64,000 nucleotides of DNA, from contig NZ_JXRR01000013.1 in assembly GCF_000829515.1 (NCBI RefSeq), forward strand, positions 1 through 64,000. The letters are read 5' to 3'. The notes beneath the pieces are model-generated. The model saw only the letters and a list, made by a program, of their open reading frames with translations. It ran no database searches and had not been told where the DNA came from. Position numbers and translations under genes: made by a program. Below are positions 46,390 to 54,993 of the stretch, one piece after another. The first letter of the stretch is position 1, and each line of letters starts with the position of its first letter. This DNA comes from Jeotgalibacillus campisalis (lineage in GTDB: Bacteria; Bacillota; Bacilli; Bacillales; Jeotgalibacillaceae).

Positions 46390-47139
46390 TTGAATACTGC
46401 AGCAAATCAATTAACTGCTGAAGAGATTAAAGCCATATTGAGAGCGGCGGATGCGATCATTTATCACGGGGGAAGAACTCTTCTTGCAAAAATTTTAAAG
46501 GGTTCAAAAGAGAAAAAAGTGATGGAACTGAAGCTCGATCAGTGTCCTGTGTACGGATTCTATAAGACTTGGAAACTCGACGATATTTTGCTTAAAATCG
46601 ATTGGATGATTGATCATGAGTTTCTTGAAATCAGGTACGATAGAAAGCTTCCCTTAATTGTTTTTTCGCGTAAAGGATGGCAGATTCAGATGGATCAATA
46701 CACAGACGAGCTGCTGGATGAATGGCGGAAATGGGTCAGGGTCGGGCATCAAAATCCCGATATGAGTTATTTAAAAGACCGAAACAGGGAAATGATTTTA
46801 CTGCTAATTGAAAAGATAAAAGAGTCTCGAGAGAAAGCCTTCATTCCTTATTTAGAAGTATGGGGAAAAATTGACTATAACAAAATAAAGCAGGAAATTC
46901 GCATAGCGATTGAAGCTATAAATCGAAACGAACCGATCGATCACTTAGCTGTTAAGGCAAGAGAGGAAGCTATTAATGAAGCGCTCGAGGTGGAAGAACC
47001 AGTTGATCTTATGATTAAGTGCAGGGGATGCCTGAAGCGGTTTACTTTTTCAGTGGGAGAGCAGCAGTTCTTTAAGCAGAAAGGATTGTCGTTTCCGAAT
47101 AGGTGCAGGAAGTGCCGAAAGAATCCGATATGGAGGTAA
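46390..47139 (+). CDS. RQC-minor-1-like DNA-binding protein with zinc ribbon
   Basis: A 249-residue protein. The first 110 residues (IIYHGGRTLLAKILKGSK and VYGFYKTWKLDDI with a winged-helix end PLIVFSRKGW) look like a minor RQC domain, the winged-helix fold found in RecQ helicases. The middle is helical. The C-terminus (about 210-245) is a zinc ribbon with CRGCLKRF and NRCRKCRK. RQC-minor proteins have been linked by comparative genomics to nucleic-acid repair or conflict. The exact role is unknown. The start is TTG 46390 after GAGGAGGGACA. Confidence 0.72.
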   Translation: MNTAANQLTAEEIKAILRAADAIIYHGGRTLLAKILKGSKEKKVMELKLDQCPVYGFYKTWKLDDILLKIDWMIDHEFLEIRYDRKLPLIVFSRKGWQIQMDQYTDELLDEWRKWVRVGHQNPDMSYLKDRNREMILLLIEKIKESREKAFIPYLEVWGKIDYNKIKQEIRIAIEAINRNEPIDHLAVKAREEAINEALEVEEPVDLMIKCRGCLKRFTFSVGEQQFFKQKGLSFPNRCRKCRKNPIWR

Positions 47140-47178
47140 ACGGTTCTATTATTAAAAACGAAGAGAGGGGAGATTGAA

Positions 47179-48261
47179 TTGAAAAAGATACTATTCGCCT
47201 CACTTGTCTCTATGGTTTTCATAGCAGGATGTTCTGACACTGAACCACAGGATTCTTCGAACGGAATGGACGATTCACAATCGAATGAAGCATCGGCCGA
47301 TTTGGAAGTGGTCGCTGAAAACTTGGAGACTCCATGGTCCATTGATAAGCTGGATGATGTCTTTTACGTAACGGAAAGAGAAGGAAGCATCGTGAAAATA
47401 GAAGAAGGGCAGACAGAACGGCAGCGTGTAGAGCTGGAAGAAGAGGTATCAACCGCCTCGGAAGCAGGGCTACTGGGGTTTGTTCTATCGCCTGATTTTG
47501 CTGAATCGAATCTCGCATATGCCTATTATACGTATGAAAATGGAGCTGAGCAGTTTAACCGAATTGTACTGCTGCAGTTAAACGGGAATGAATGGAAGGA
47601 AGAAGATGTTCTTTTGGATGAGATTCCGAGCGGCACATACCATCACGGAGGGAGACTTAAAATCGGAGAAGATGACAAGCTGTACGCAACAACAGGAGAT
47701 GCTTCTGTTAGTGAGATCGCACAGGATGTCGATTCACTTGGCGGAAAAATTTTAAGATTAAACCTTGACGGATCGATTCCCGAGGACAATCCAATCTCTG
47801 ATTCCTTTGTTTTCAGCTATGGTCACCGAAATCCTCAGGGTATTGCCTGGTCAGAAGATGGAACGATGTATGCAAGTGAGCATGGAAATAATGCAAATGA
47901 TGAAATCAACCAAATCGAACCTGGTCAGAATTATGGCTGGCCTGTGATCGAAGGGGAGGAAGAGCAGGATGAAATGGTGTTTCCGCTTTTTACTTCCGGA
48001 GATGAATCCACCTGGGCGCCATCTGGAGTCGCTTATTACGAAGGGAAACTATACGTTTCCGCTTTAAGAGGAACTGCTGTGCTTGAATTTGACCTTGAAA
48101 CAAATGAACAAAGGGAGTTCATATCGGGTCTGGGAAGAATTCGGGATGTGTTCATTGAAGGGGAATTCCTTTATTTTATCAGTAATAACACTGATGGCAG
48201 AGGGAATCCCCAAGATCAGGATGACAAGCTTTATAAAATTCCTCTCTCTCCATCTAATTGA
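47179..48261 (+). CDS. PQQ-dependent sugar dehydrogenase-like lipoprotein
   Basis: A 360-residue exported beta-propeller protein of the glucose/sorbosone dehydrogenase family. Its signal peptide ends in the lipobox VFIAGC (Cys17), so it should be anchored outside the membrane. Family blocks are GLLGFVLSPDF, YHHGGRLKIGEDDKLYATTG, YGHRNPQGIAW and NYGWPV. The real substrate is unclear in Bacillus homologues such as YvbJ/YliI-type proteins, and PQQ use is inferred only. The TTG start at 47179 follows GAGAGGGGA. It is 39 bases after the RQC-like gene and could share its transcript. Confidence 0.87.
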   Translation: MKKILFASLVSMVFIAGCSDTEPQDSSNGMDDSQSNEASADLEVVAENLETPWSIDKLDDVFYVTEREGSIVKIEEGQTERQRVELEEEVSTASEAGLLGFVLSPDFAESNLAYAYYTYENGAEQFNRIVLLQLNGNEWKEEDVLLDEIPSGTYHHGGRLKIGEDDKLYATTGDASVSEIAQDVDSLGGKILRLNLDGSIPEDNPISDSFVFSYGHRNPQGIAWSEDGTMYASEHGNNANDEINQIEPGQNYGWPVIEGEEEQDEMVFPLFTSGDESTWAPSGVAYYEGKLYVSALRGTAVLEFDLETNEQREFISGLGRIRDVFIEGEFLYFISNNTDGRGNPQDQDDKLYKIPLSPSN

Positions 48262-48500
48262 AAACGATTCTAATAGGCTGGGGCAGTCTTATTATTAAGT
48301 AGGTGTGATCATCATATATATTATGGTTTTAATAAACCTAAAAGAAAAGGAGATCTTGGTTCTACGTTAAGATTATTACCTAGGAAATAGTGCTGTGCGA
48401 CGACCTAGTTTGAGAGAAGCCTTCCAATGTGTAAAAATCAGATTTATTTTCACTCATTTAGGGTAAACTAAAAGTAACCAGATTTATGGAAGGTGATCAA

Positions 48501-49121
48501 ATGAAACGGAATTATAAATTTTTAACGGCTTCTGTTGCACTTAGCACAGTCCTGGTTGCAGGCGGCTGCAGTGATCCTGAAGAGAATTCAGGAGATGAGG
48601 CATCAGAAGGCGGAGATGAAATTGTTGAAACGGGTGAGGATGGTACAGCCAATCCGCAGCCGAACGATAGTTTTGGCGGCATTGAACTCTCTGGAGACGG
48701 AGAAATTCCGGAAGGACTTGAGACCGCTGAGGACCCTGCATTTGAAGAAGGAGATACTGTAACAATCAATGCTTCTCATATTGCAGGGATGGAAGGTGCG
48801 GAAGGAACGATTGTGAGTGCGTTTGATACAAATGCGTACAGTGTGTCGTATGACCGTTCTGACAGCAGTGAAAGAGTAGAGAATTATCAATGGGTGATCG
48901 ACGAAGAAATTCGCGGCGGATCACAAGAAGATCCTTATGCTGAAGGAGAAGAAGTGGAAATCAGCACCGAGCGTATAGAGGGCATGTATGAGGCAACTGC
49001 TGTAATCGAAGCGGTAGAAGAGGATGCCACTGTTTATATGGTGGACTTTTCCCTGACCGAAAGCGAAGATACGGCTCTTAACTATAAGTGGCTGATTGAA
49101 AAAGAATTATCAGCTAATTAA
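48501..49121 (+). CDS. ydhK: YdhK-like lipoprotein with two DUF1541 domains
   Basis: A 206-residue lipoprotein: a signal peptide with lipobox VAGGC near residue 22, an acidic low-complexity linker (about 28-75), and two repeats of the DUF1541 domain. The first reads VTINASHIAGMEGAEGTIV to NYQWVIDEEI and the second VEISTERIEGMYEATAVI to NYKWLIEKEL. YdhK-type proteins are often linked with copper or metal-resistance genes, but the role is unproven. ATG 48501 follows GGAAGGTGAT. The frame's earlier ATG at 48486 lies before that site. A clear terminator follows. Confidence 0.85.
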   Translation: MKRNYKFLTASVALSTVLVAGGCSDPEENSGDEASEGGDEIVETGEDGTANPQPNDSFGGIELSGDGEIPEGLETAEDPAFEEGDTVTINASHIAGMEGAEGTIVSAFDTNAYSVSYDRSDSSERVENYQWVIDEEIRGGSQEDPYAEGEEVEISTERIEGMYEATAVIEAVEEDATVYMVDFSLTESEDTALNYKWLIEKELSAN

Positions 49122-49129
49122 ACTGAGAA

Positions 49130-49160
49130 TCGGCAGTCAACATATGACTGCCGGTTTTTT
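49130..49160 (+). terminator. terminator of the YdhK-like gene
   Basis: The nine-base stem CGGCAGTCA / TGACTGCCG (49131-49139 with 49145-49153) is followed by six T, directly behind the stop. Confidence 0.92.
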
Positions 49161-49596
49161 CGTAGAATTTAATTTTCAGGAACTCCTTCAGGAAACCTTT
49201 ATTAAAGGAACATTACTGCCCAAGTCCATTGTTGTTCTGACAGATAATAGCTGTGGCAGTTCAGGTGAATCTTTCGTGGAAACCTGTAAGAAATCAACTA
49301 AGGTAAAGGTGATGGGAAGAGCTACGATGGGGTTAAACGATTATGCGAACCTGGCCAGTAAGAGCTGGGATGAAGGGTTTGTATTGATGTACCCAACATC
49401 TCGTCTCTCCAGGATTGATGAGAATAAAGGGATGACGGGAATAGGGGTAGAGCCTCATGAGTATATTGCATGGACACCTGAACATTTAAAAACGGATGTT
49501 GACCTGAATATGGCGCTAAGCTACCTCGAGAAAAAGGATTCTATCTGTTTTTCATTATCCTTTTCCGTTATGAATAAAAACTGCACTAATAGATAA
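49150..49596 (+). pseudogene. S41-family peptidase, 5'-truncated
   Basis: The readable protein begins just within the preceding terminator and matches only the C-terminal part of tail-specific (S41) proteases. IVVLTDNSCGSSGESFVE holds the catalytic-Ser loop, then VMGRATMGLNDYANLA, LMYPTSRLSRIDE and GVEPHEYIAWTPEHL follow to a stop. Signal peptide, PDZ-like and first catalytic regions (about 300 residues) are absent, and no ribosome binding site is seen. It is a gene remnant whose 5' part was lost, apparently by joining to the YdhK-like gene's end. Confidence 0.82.
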
Positions 49597-49620
49597 GGCA
49601 GTGTCCAGGAAGTAGTAATG

Positions 49621-50244
49621 TTAAGCAAATAAACTCATCATAAATAAATTCCAAAGGGAATGTGAAAGCAATGAGGGGATTAATGAGTTTGTCTTGTACG
49701 CTGTTATAGAGAACAGTACACCTGCAACAAGTGTGATGATCAAGAACTGTGGGTGAAACAACGCAAACAAAATGGAAGTTATGCAAATTGCCAGAAATGG
49801 CTTAGTGTATTTTATCAGAAAGAACAATAAAACACCTCGAAAGAAGAGTTCTTCCCATATAGGAGTAAGAATGCCTGATCTTAAGTAGTCGCTCCACCCT
49901 GCTGTCGGCCATTGTCTATATTTATAATTTAAAATAAATGTTTCGTCTAATAAAATTTCATAATGGACACATATAAGTAGAAGTAAATAAGGTATTACTA
50001 ATGAAATGATTATATATAGATAGGCTGACGGTTTGTAGATGAATTTCACGTTCAGCAAGGGATTTATGATTTCTCTTACATCTCTAAAGCCGAGTGTTAA
50101 ACATATAAATGCAAGTAACCATATCGCACCTCTATACTCATTAAAATTTGGACTAAATTGAAATAAGCTGTTAATAAGATAACCTGTAGTTATAAGCAGC
50201 CCTATATAAATAAATAGTGTAAGTTTTATTTTCGTAACCCCCAT
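49621..50244 (-). CDS. CPBP-family intramembrane metalloprotease
   Basis: A 207-residue membrane protein with about six hydrophobic helices and the CPBP motifs EELFFRG (near residue 133), FALFHPQF (near 162) and LLSHSLWN (near 193). Such proteins are glutamic-type membrane proteases, often for peptide processing or immunity, and the substrate is unknown. It is a second CPBP gene in the window besides ydiL, shorter and more AT-rich. It stands convergent to the S41 remnant with only 24 bases between. Confidence 0.82.
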   Translation of the reverse strand: MGVTKIKLTLFIYIGLLITTGYLINSLFQFSPNFNEYRGAIWLLAFICLTLGFRDVREIINPLLNVKFIYKPSAYLYIIISLVIPYLLLLICVHYEILLDETFILNYKYRQWPTAGWSDYLRSGILTPIWEELFFRGVLLFFLIKYTKPFLAICITSILFALFHPQFLIITLVAGVLFSITAYKTNSLIPSLLSHSLWNLFMMSLFA

Positions 50245-50360
50245 ACATCATTAACTTAACATCAATTCACTAATATGGTAAATTATTATATTTGAATTTT
50301 ACCACAGGCAGTATACTAGTAGAATAAAAATGTTGCAGTATCTATTAATAGTATGAGGTG

Positions 50361-50485
50361 AACGGAGCGGAAGGCGGCGACTCCAGCAGGAGATGACGGC
50401 AAGCTGAGACTTTAACAGGGCCTTGCCCTGAAAGGCTCAGCGCCGTCCCTGCGGAAAGCGTCCGTCTGAAGCGCAGTGAGCCGGT
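50361..50485 (+). repeat. intergenic Bacillus repeat element, about 125 bases
   Basis: GCGGAAGGCGGCGACTCC... to ...CCGTCTGAAGCGCAGTGAGC is a GC-rich element. Its centre can fold through GCAGG/CCTGC, GACGGC/GCCGTC and GCTGAG/CTCAGC arm pairs. Elements with near-identical phrases (GGCGGCGACTCC, GCGGAAAGCG) are scattered through many Bacillaceae genomes. A shortened copy is at 38043. It lies behind zinT and is GC-richer than its surroundings. Confidence 0.75.
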
Positions 50486-50518
50486 CAAAAAGCCTGAGAC
50501 ACTTTTTTGTCTCAGGCT
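50486..50518 (-). terminator. terminator of zinT
   Basis: The 11-base perfect stem AGCCTGAGACA / TGTCTCAGGCT (50491-50501 with 50508-50518) has an A run on its left, giving T on the minus strand. It sits 33 bases behind zinT. Confidence 0.85.
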
Positions 50519-50550
50519 CATTCATAGCATCCATTTGGTCAGAGGTTTGA

Positions 50551-51339
50551 TTAATGCATCATCATTTCTTCAGCAATTTCCTCACCGCTTAGATCTGAGT
50601 TGTAATAGGTCGGCCAGTTGGTAACTTCATCAAGCAGCGATTCGCGGTCATCTCCCCAATATAGGTGATAGTGGTCAGCATCGTTTGGAGCGATGCCGTG
50701 GTCGCTGAACTGAATATAAGCAGGCATGGTTCCTTTCTGTTCTTCATCCAGTTTGAAAATGTATCGTACACCGCGGTTGCCTTTTTCGTACTCAAGTACC
50801 TCATACCCGTCATACGTATAGCTTCCAGAAGATTCCTCGCCGTTTTCAAAGAAGGTAAACGTATCTTCTTCGATCACAATGCGATTCACGTCCGTTTCAT
50901 ATCCTACAGTATAGTATTCCTTGTATTCTTCAGCCGTCATGTCACCCTCTTCTGCTTTATGAGCAAACACTTCATCTAACGTTCCATCTTCTAAATATGG
51001 ATAAACAGATTGCCAGTCGCCTTCCCAGTCAGATAGCTCACGGTCTTGAATTTGGTCATCTTCGAAATAGCCGTCATAGATTTTTTGGGCCTCTTCGTCT
51101 ACTTCATGATCATGATCGTGGCCGTGATTATGCTCCTCGTCATGGTCGTGGTCATGATCATGGTCGTGTTCCTCATCATGGTCATGATCGTGCTCTTCCT
51201 CGTGGTTGTGTTCCTGTTCCTCGACCTCTTCTGAAGCAGAGCCGTTTTCCTCTTCATTCGTAGCCGTATTCTCTTCTCCACAAGCTGCCAGCGTTAAGGC
51301 AGTCATAAAAATAAATGATGTCATCCATTTTTTACTCAT
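50551..51339 (-). CDS. zinT: ZinT-type zinc-binding lipoprotein
   Basis: A 262-residue lipoprotein. Its signal peptide ends LTLAAC (Cys20). Next comes an extraordinary His/Asp/Glu tract (about 42-80) of repeated HDHD/EEHDHDH units, then the ZinT domain (about 84-262), which holds WEGDWQSVYPYLEDG and DADHYHLYWGDD. ZinT captures zinc outside the membrane and hands it to an ABC importer such as ZnuABC/AdcABC. Two Zur-like boxes precede the gene, so expression should rise in zinc starvation. It ends in a strong terminator. Confidence 0.93.
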   Translation of the reverse strand: MSKKWMTSFIFMTALTLAACGEENTATNEEENGSASEEVEEQEHNHEEEHDHDHDEEHDHDHDHDHDEEHNHGHDHDHEVDEEAQKIYDGYFEDDQIQDRELSDWEGDWQSVYPYLEDGTLDEVFAHKAEEGDMTAEEYKEYYTVGYETDVNRIVIEEDTFTFFENGEESSGSYTYDGYEVLEYEKGNRGVRYIFKLDEEQKGTMPAYIQFSDHGIAPNDADHYHLYWGDDRESLLDEVTNWPTYYNSDLSGEEIAEEMMMH

Positions 51340-51375
51340 ATGTATCTCCTCCTCTTAATTTACTTTACAAACTAT

Positions 51376-51410
51376 ATCGTAATCATTCTTATTTGTAAAT
51401 AGTAATCATT
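51376..51410 (-). promoter_or_regulatory. two Zur-like boxes before zinT
   Basis: ATCGTAATCATTCTTATTT (51376-51394) and ATAGTAATCATTCC (from 51399) both contain GTAATCATT, close to one half of the Zur box TCGTAATnATTACGA. They lie about 40-70 bases before the zinT start, where repressor binding would block transcription. Confidence 0.65.
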
Positions 51411-51492
51411 CCTTTTTACGTATTTTATAGAAAGGATCATTTTAAAAGCAGAACATAATTCAGGTGGAAATAGTAAATGCAGAAATGCAAAT

Positions 51493-51525
51493 AAGAGCCT
51501 GCGACCCATTATGCCGCAAGCTCTT
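51493..51525 (-). terminator. hairpin behind the 471-residue membrane protein
   Basis: AAGAGCCTGCG / CGCAAGCTCTT forms a stem just after the stop of the minus-strand gene. The T run on the minus side is weak. Confidence 0.5.
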
Positions 51526-51529
51526 TCTT

Positions 51530-52945
51530 CTATAAAAACAGCAGCACAAACCCCTGCATATAAATCTGTGTCATCACATAAAACGCAATCGCGTACTTGT
51601 AGTTAAACATCAGACTGTTCTTTACAATGCTCAGACGATTTACTGCGCTCAACACGATCGTCGGCAAAATAAGCGGGGAGAGCATAATGGAAATCACGCT
51701 TCCTGAGGTGATGCCAAGAACTATAAGTTCAGGTGGGTAAGGTACTTCAACACCCTGTAAAATCCCTGATACCAAAACGATCACCGTTAGAGGACCGAGC
51801 CCGATAAACCCTAAGATGATTACAACAAAAGGCAATATCCACAGGAAGTTTACGAAGGGAATTGCCTCGGTGACATAAAACAGCCCATCCACGATATAGT
51901 CTCCATAGCCAGATTGATTCACCGCATCAATTAAAAATCCAGCCGCTAATAAAATGGAAAATTGCTGTGCTTTATTTGGAATCCCCGTTTTCATATAATG
52001 CTTTCCATTTGCTAGTATCCGGCTGCTTTTTCTATTAATAAAAAAGTAGAGATTGACCCAGGCAACGATTACGATTGGAATGATAAGCAGCAGACTAACA
52101 TCCCAGACAGCGTTTAAAAGAAAGATGGACCCAAAGAGTGTAACAAAAAGTAAGACAAATTCGGTCACATTTCGATTTCCCTGCGTCTCCTGCTTCTGAT
52201 CTTGTGTAATTTTCGCCAGCTGTTCCTGAATGCCTTCTGTCAAATCGACTCCATAATGCCGTTCCTGGAAGTAGGAAAAAAGTACAGCAAGCAGCACCCC
52301 TGCAAAGGAGAGGAAAAACCCTTGCAGAATCGATAATCCTAATGAAGCCCCAAGTGCATCAACAGCAAAAATAAAGCTTGGAATACTCACGACCCACATG
52401 GTGGTTAAGGCAAAGGCGCGAAGTAAAGCCGTTCCTTTATAGTTTTCCCACGCTTCTCCCTTTTGGTTGCTTAAAAACCCGTTCACCATCCCGTAAACCA
52501 TTGGAATGGCTCCAAATAATAAAAAGTAAGAGATGATTTGCGTAATTATTAACATGCCAAAATAAAATTTGCGGCTTGTGTTCAAAAGTCTTTGTGCGAA
52601 ATGAATGACAGATTCAATATAAGGTTTTTCTTCCAGCACCCAGCTGATAACCGGAACGATCAACAGCAGAGCTATCAGTCCGCTCATCACTGTAAATCCG
52701 GATTCCCACGATTCAAAGACCGAAGTACCAGCCGAAAGATGGATGAGCAGGGCAATCGCAAGGAGTAAAATGGAGATGGAAGCCTGCTTAATCGGCAGAA
52801 AAAAATACCCGGCGATAAAAGCGGCCAGACCAAAAAAAGACAGCGAAGTCACTAGTGCTTCACCTTGTATAAAAGAAACGATAAAATGCATGACAACGTA
52901 CAAACTGATTAATAGGGTATATCCCCGTTTTGCGAATGGTTTCAT
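51530..52945 (-). CDS. unrecognised polytopic membrane protein
   Basis: A 471-residue protein with about eleven or twelve membrane helices and one cytoplasmic loop (about 225-260) rich in Q, K and E. The pattern of two halves, each with several helices and a GLGPLTVIVLVSG-like re-entrant-looking segment near 385, is that of a secondary transporter, perhaps of the ion-transporter type, but I cannot name the family or substrate. It lies next to zinT on the same strand with about 190 bases between and separate control signals. A link with metal transport is possible but unproven. Confidence 0.7.
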   Translation of the reverse strand: MKPFAKRGYTLLISLYVVMHFIVSFIQGEALVTSLSFFGLAAFIAGYFFLPIKQASISILLLAIALLIHLSAGTSVFESWESGFTVMSGLIALLLIVPVISWVLEEKPYIESVIHFAQRLLNTSRKFYFGMLIITQIISYFLLFGAIPMVYGMVNGFLSNQKGEAWENYKGTALLRAFALTTMWVVSIPSFIFAVDALGASLGLSILQGFFLSFAGVLLAVLFSYFQERHYGVDLTEGIQEQLAKITQDQKQETQGNRNVTEFVLLFVTLFGSIFLLNAVWDVSLLLIIPIVIVAWVNLYFFINRKSSRILANGKHYMKTGIPNKAQQFSILLAAGFLIDAVNQSGYGDYIVDGLFYVTEAIPFVNFLWILPFVVIILGFIGLGPLTVIVLVSGILQGVEVPYPPELIVLGITSGSVISIMLSPLILPTIVLSAVNRLSIVKNSLMFNYKYAIAFYVMTQIYMQGFVLLFL

Positions 52946-53231
52946 TCTGGATACTCCCGTCTGTAAAATATAATTCTTAAATCATGGTATCACAGGAGGG
53001 AGAGGGATACTTATCTCATGCTTCTAATCTGAATTAAAGAGGCATTATTATTTAGAACAGCTTTTTCAACTTAGTTTTACCTTATTTTAATTTAATTTCC
53101 TTTTATTTCTAATCATTTTCTGGTACCTTTGATTTAGGAAAAACACTATCAATGAGTCAAAGATTTTCTTTTCTCAACACGTATTTCAAAAGGAGAATTG
53201 AGACATTTATAGAATAATAAATAAGAAGAAA
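52946..53231. other. intergenic region, 286 bases
   Basis: AT-rich spacer between two divergent genes. No RNA gene or repeat is recognised. Confidence 0.45.
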
Positions 53232-53633
53232 ATGGGCAGGGGGCAAAGTATTGAAAAGAATGTGATTTGTGATGATACTGGCAGTATTGTTTTAACTGCG
53301 TGTCAAGAGACTTCTGAAACGTCGAGCTTGAGTTTCAGTGAAATTGAGGTGGTACCTGAAGAAGTTCAAGAGGCCATGAATGGTGAAGAGACGGTTCAGC
53401 TCATTACACAAGAGGAGTATACGTATTATCTTGTTTTTAGATCAGTAAAAGACGTAACAGCCAATGTTGAAACGCAAGACGATACGCTCATCATAAAATT
53501 AGATGAGGAGAATTCGCAAGGAAAGCTATTGAAAGCCAACGTCTACAGATTAACAGTAGATCCTGAAAACGAGATAATAGATATTCAAGTGAATGGAGAG
53601 TCTGTCCCGATTGATAGTATTGCAGGTATATAG
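53232..53633 (+). pseudogene. small lipoprotein with broken signal peptide
   Basis: The open frame from ATG 53232 has an N-terminus unlike any protein, then ETSETSSLSFSEIEVVPEEV and a plausible beta-rich domain to IDSIAGI. In another frame the bases 53262-53300 read FVMILAVLF, followed after one missing T by LTAC, a normal lipoprotein signal and lipobox. There is also an in-frame stop two codons before. The gene therefore seems to have lost its signal peptide by frameshift, unless the bases are misread. The family of the mature part is not recognised. Confidence 0.55.
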
Positions 53634-53695
53634 AGAGTGAATTATAGCTGACCGTGTTGACTTTATATAGCTGTGAGCTCAAAAGGAGGATTTGA

Positions 53696-54067
53696 ATGGT
53701 AAAGAAACCGGTGAAGATGGCAGCCGTTTTTTCTGTTATCTCTCTTTGTCTGGCCGGGTGTGCGGATCTTTATCAACCGTCACCCACTCATGTCTCTATT
53801 GATTGGGTGGATTTGGTCAATTGGGAAGGAACAGAATATGCTTACGATGAAGAACTGTCAAAAAAGTGTTATAAAAGCTCGCTGGATCAAGAATTGGGGG
53901 AGATACGGTTTACAGTGGAAGGCAGTGAAGAGGAAACGAATCCTGAGTATAGAGTAAAAGAAGGAGAAGCTACCTATGCTCCTATAGGGAGTAAAGTATT
54001 TTCGATTGAGGGGGAACCTGTAGCCGATGTAATTTGTGTAAATGGAAAAGGGTATGAAAGATGGTAG
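53696..54067 (+). CDS. small lipoprotein of unknown function
   Basis: A 123-residue exported protein: signal peptide (1-21) ending in the lipobox SLCLAGC, then a short, mainly beta-strand domain with VDLVNWEGTEYAYDEE and VFSIEGEPVADVICVNGKGY. AAAGGAGG precedes the ATG at 53696. It follows the broken lipoprotein gene by about 60 bases, and the two may have formed an operon. I do not recognise the family. No cysteine pairs or metal motifs stand out besides the lipobox Cys. Confidence 0.75.
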   Translation: MVKKPVKMAAVFSVISLCLAGCADLYQPSPTHVSIDWVDLVNWEGTEYAYDEELSKKCYKSSLDQELGEIRFTVEGSEEETNPEYRVKEGEATYAPIGSKVFSIEGEPVADVICVNGKGYERW

Positions 54068-54491
54068 AGGTCAAATTTAAGCGTAAGGAATAGTGGTGCT
54101 CATTTTCAACTAATTTTAAAAAGGAGCTATCATCCAATGATGGAATGCAGTATCTAAACTACTATGAACTGAGCCCAGCATAGTAAATTTAAATTGTCTC
54201 AAGCGCAAACTTTTTTTACTGTGGAATCAAAATAAACAAAATATTATACTACCAACTATCTGAATATTTTGATATATTTTAAGTTGTAGTGTCCTGATTC
54301 TTTTTTGAGATGAGGCTCATTGCTGTATTGCCCGCTAAGTCTAGTTACGCTTTCTGCAAGATCTGACTGATTGGTTCAATTTTGATGAAGACGCAGTCAC
54401 CTAGAGGTTTACTGTTTTAATTTAAGGCTTTTGAATCGGGATGTTATCATTCATTCATTTGTGCTTGGATTACAAAATAGGAGGCTGTTGC
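54068..54491. other. intergenic region, 424 bases
   Basis: AT-rich sequence with no supported gene, RNA or repeat. The AATAGGAGG site of the next gene lies at its right end. Confidence 0.45.
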
Positions 54492-54983
54492 ATGAAAACG
54501 ATGACAGATGGTAATAAGTTAATCACTGAACGCACGTTTGCTGTTTCACAGGACAGACTGTTTCAGGCATTTACAAATTCAGCTGAGCTGGAAGCCTGGT
54601 GGGGTCCTGAAGGCTGGCAGACAGAAAACAAGCGATTTGAGTTTGAGCCAGGCGGAATCTGGCATTACTGCATGAAATGTGAGGATGAAAGCCAGGGCGA
54701 TTTCTATGGCATGGAATCATGGGGGATTGGAAAATTTAAAGAAATCCAGTCACCTGAAAGATTTACCTATGAGGACATGTTTTCGGATCAGCAAGGCAAC
54801 GTAAACGCGGAAATGCCTTCAATGCATATTGAAGTTGAGTTCAAACCCACTGATGGCGGGACGATGGTTGTGACGACTACAACATTTGATTCAGCTGAGA
54901 CATTGGAAAAAATGAGTGAGATGGGCATGGTCGAAGGATATAATTCGCAGATGACGAAACTAAATAACTACTTAGCTGAATAG
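54492..54983 (+). CDS. SRPBCC (AHSA1-like) family protein
   Basis: A 163-residue protein with the START/Bet v1-like fold. The first part reads ITERTFAVSQDRLFQAFTNS and ELEAWWGPEGW, the signature of AHSA1-type proteins, followed by GGIWHYCMKCEDE and a closing helix MSEMGMVEGYNSQMTKLNNYL. Members bind hydrophobic ligands, and the function here is unknown. ATG 54492 follows AGGAGG. The longer frame from 54441 includes untranslated sequence. A terminator with GGCAGCC arms follows. Confidence 0.88.
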   Translation: MKTMTDGNKLITERTFAVSQDRLFQAFTNSAELEAWWGPEGWQTENKRFEFEPGGIWHYCMKCEDESQGDFYGMESWGIGKFKEIQSPERFTYEDMFSDQQGNVNAEMPSMHIEVEFKPTDGGTMVVTTTTFDSAETLEKMSEMGMVEGYNSQMTKLNNYLAE

Positions 54984-54993
54984 AAGCTTGCGG

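Noticed and set aside
51096-51220. CAT/GTC-rich repeat tract as a possible microsatellite or CRISPR-like array
   Set aside because: It is the coding sequence of the His-Asp tract of ZinT, without spacers of constant length.
50997-51263. Plus-strand open frames of 60-88 codons opposite zinT
   Set aside because: They arise from the repetitive His-Asp codons on the other strand.
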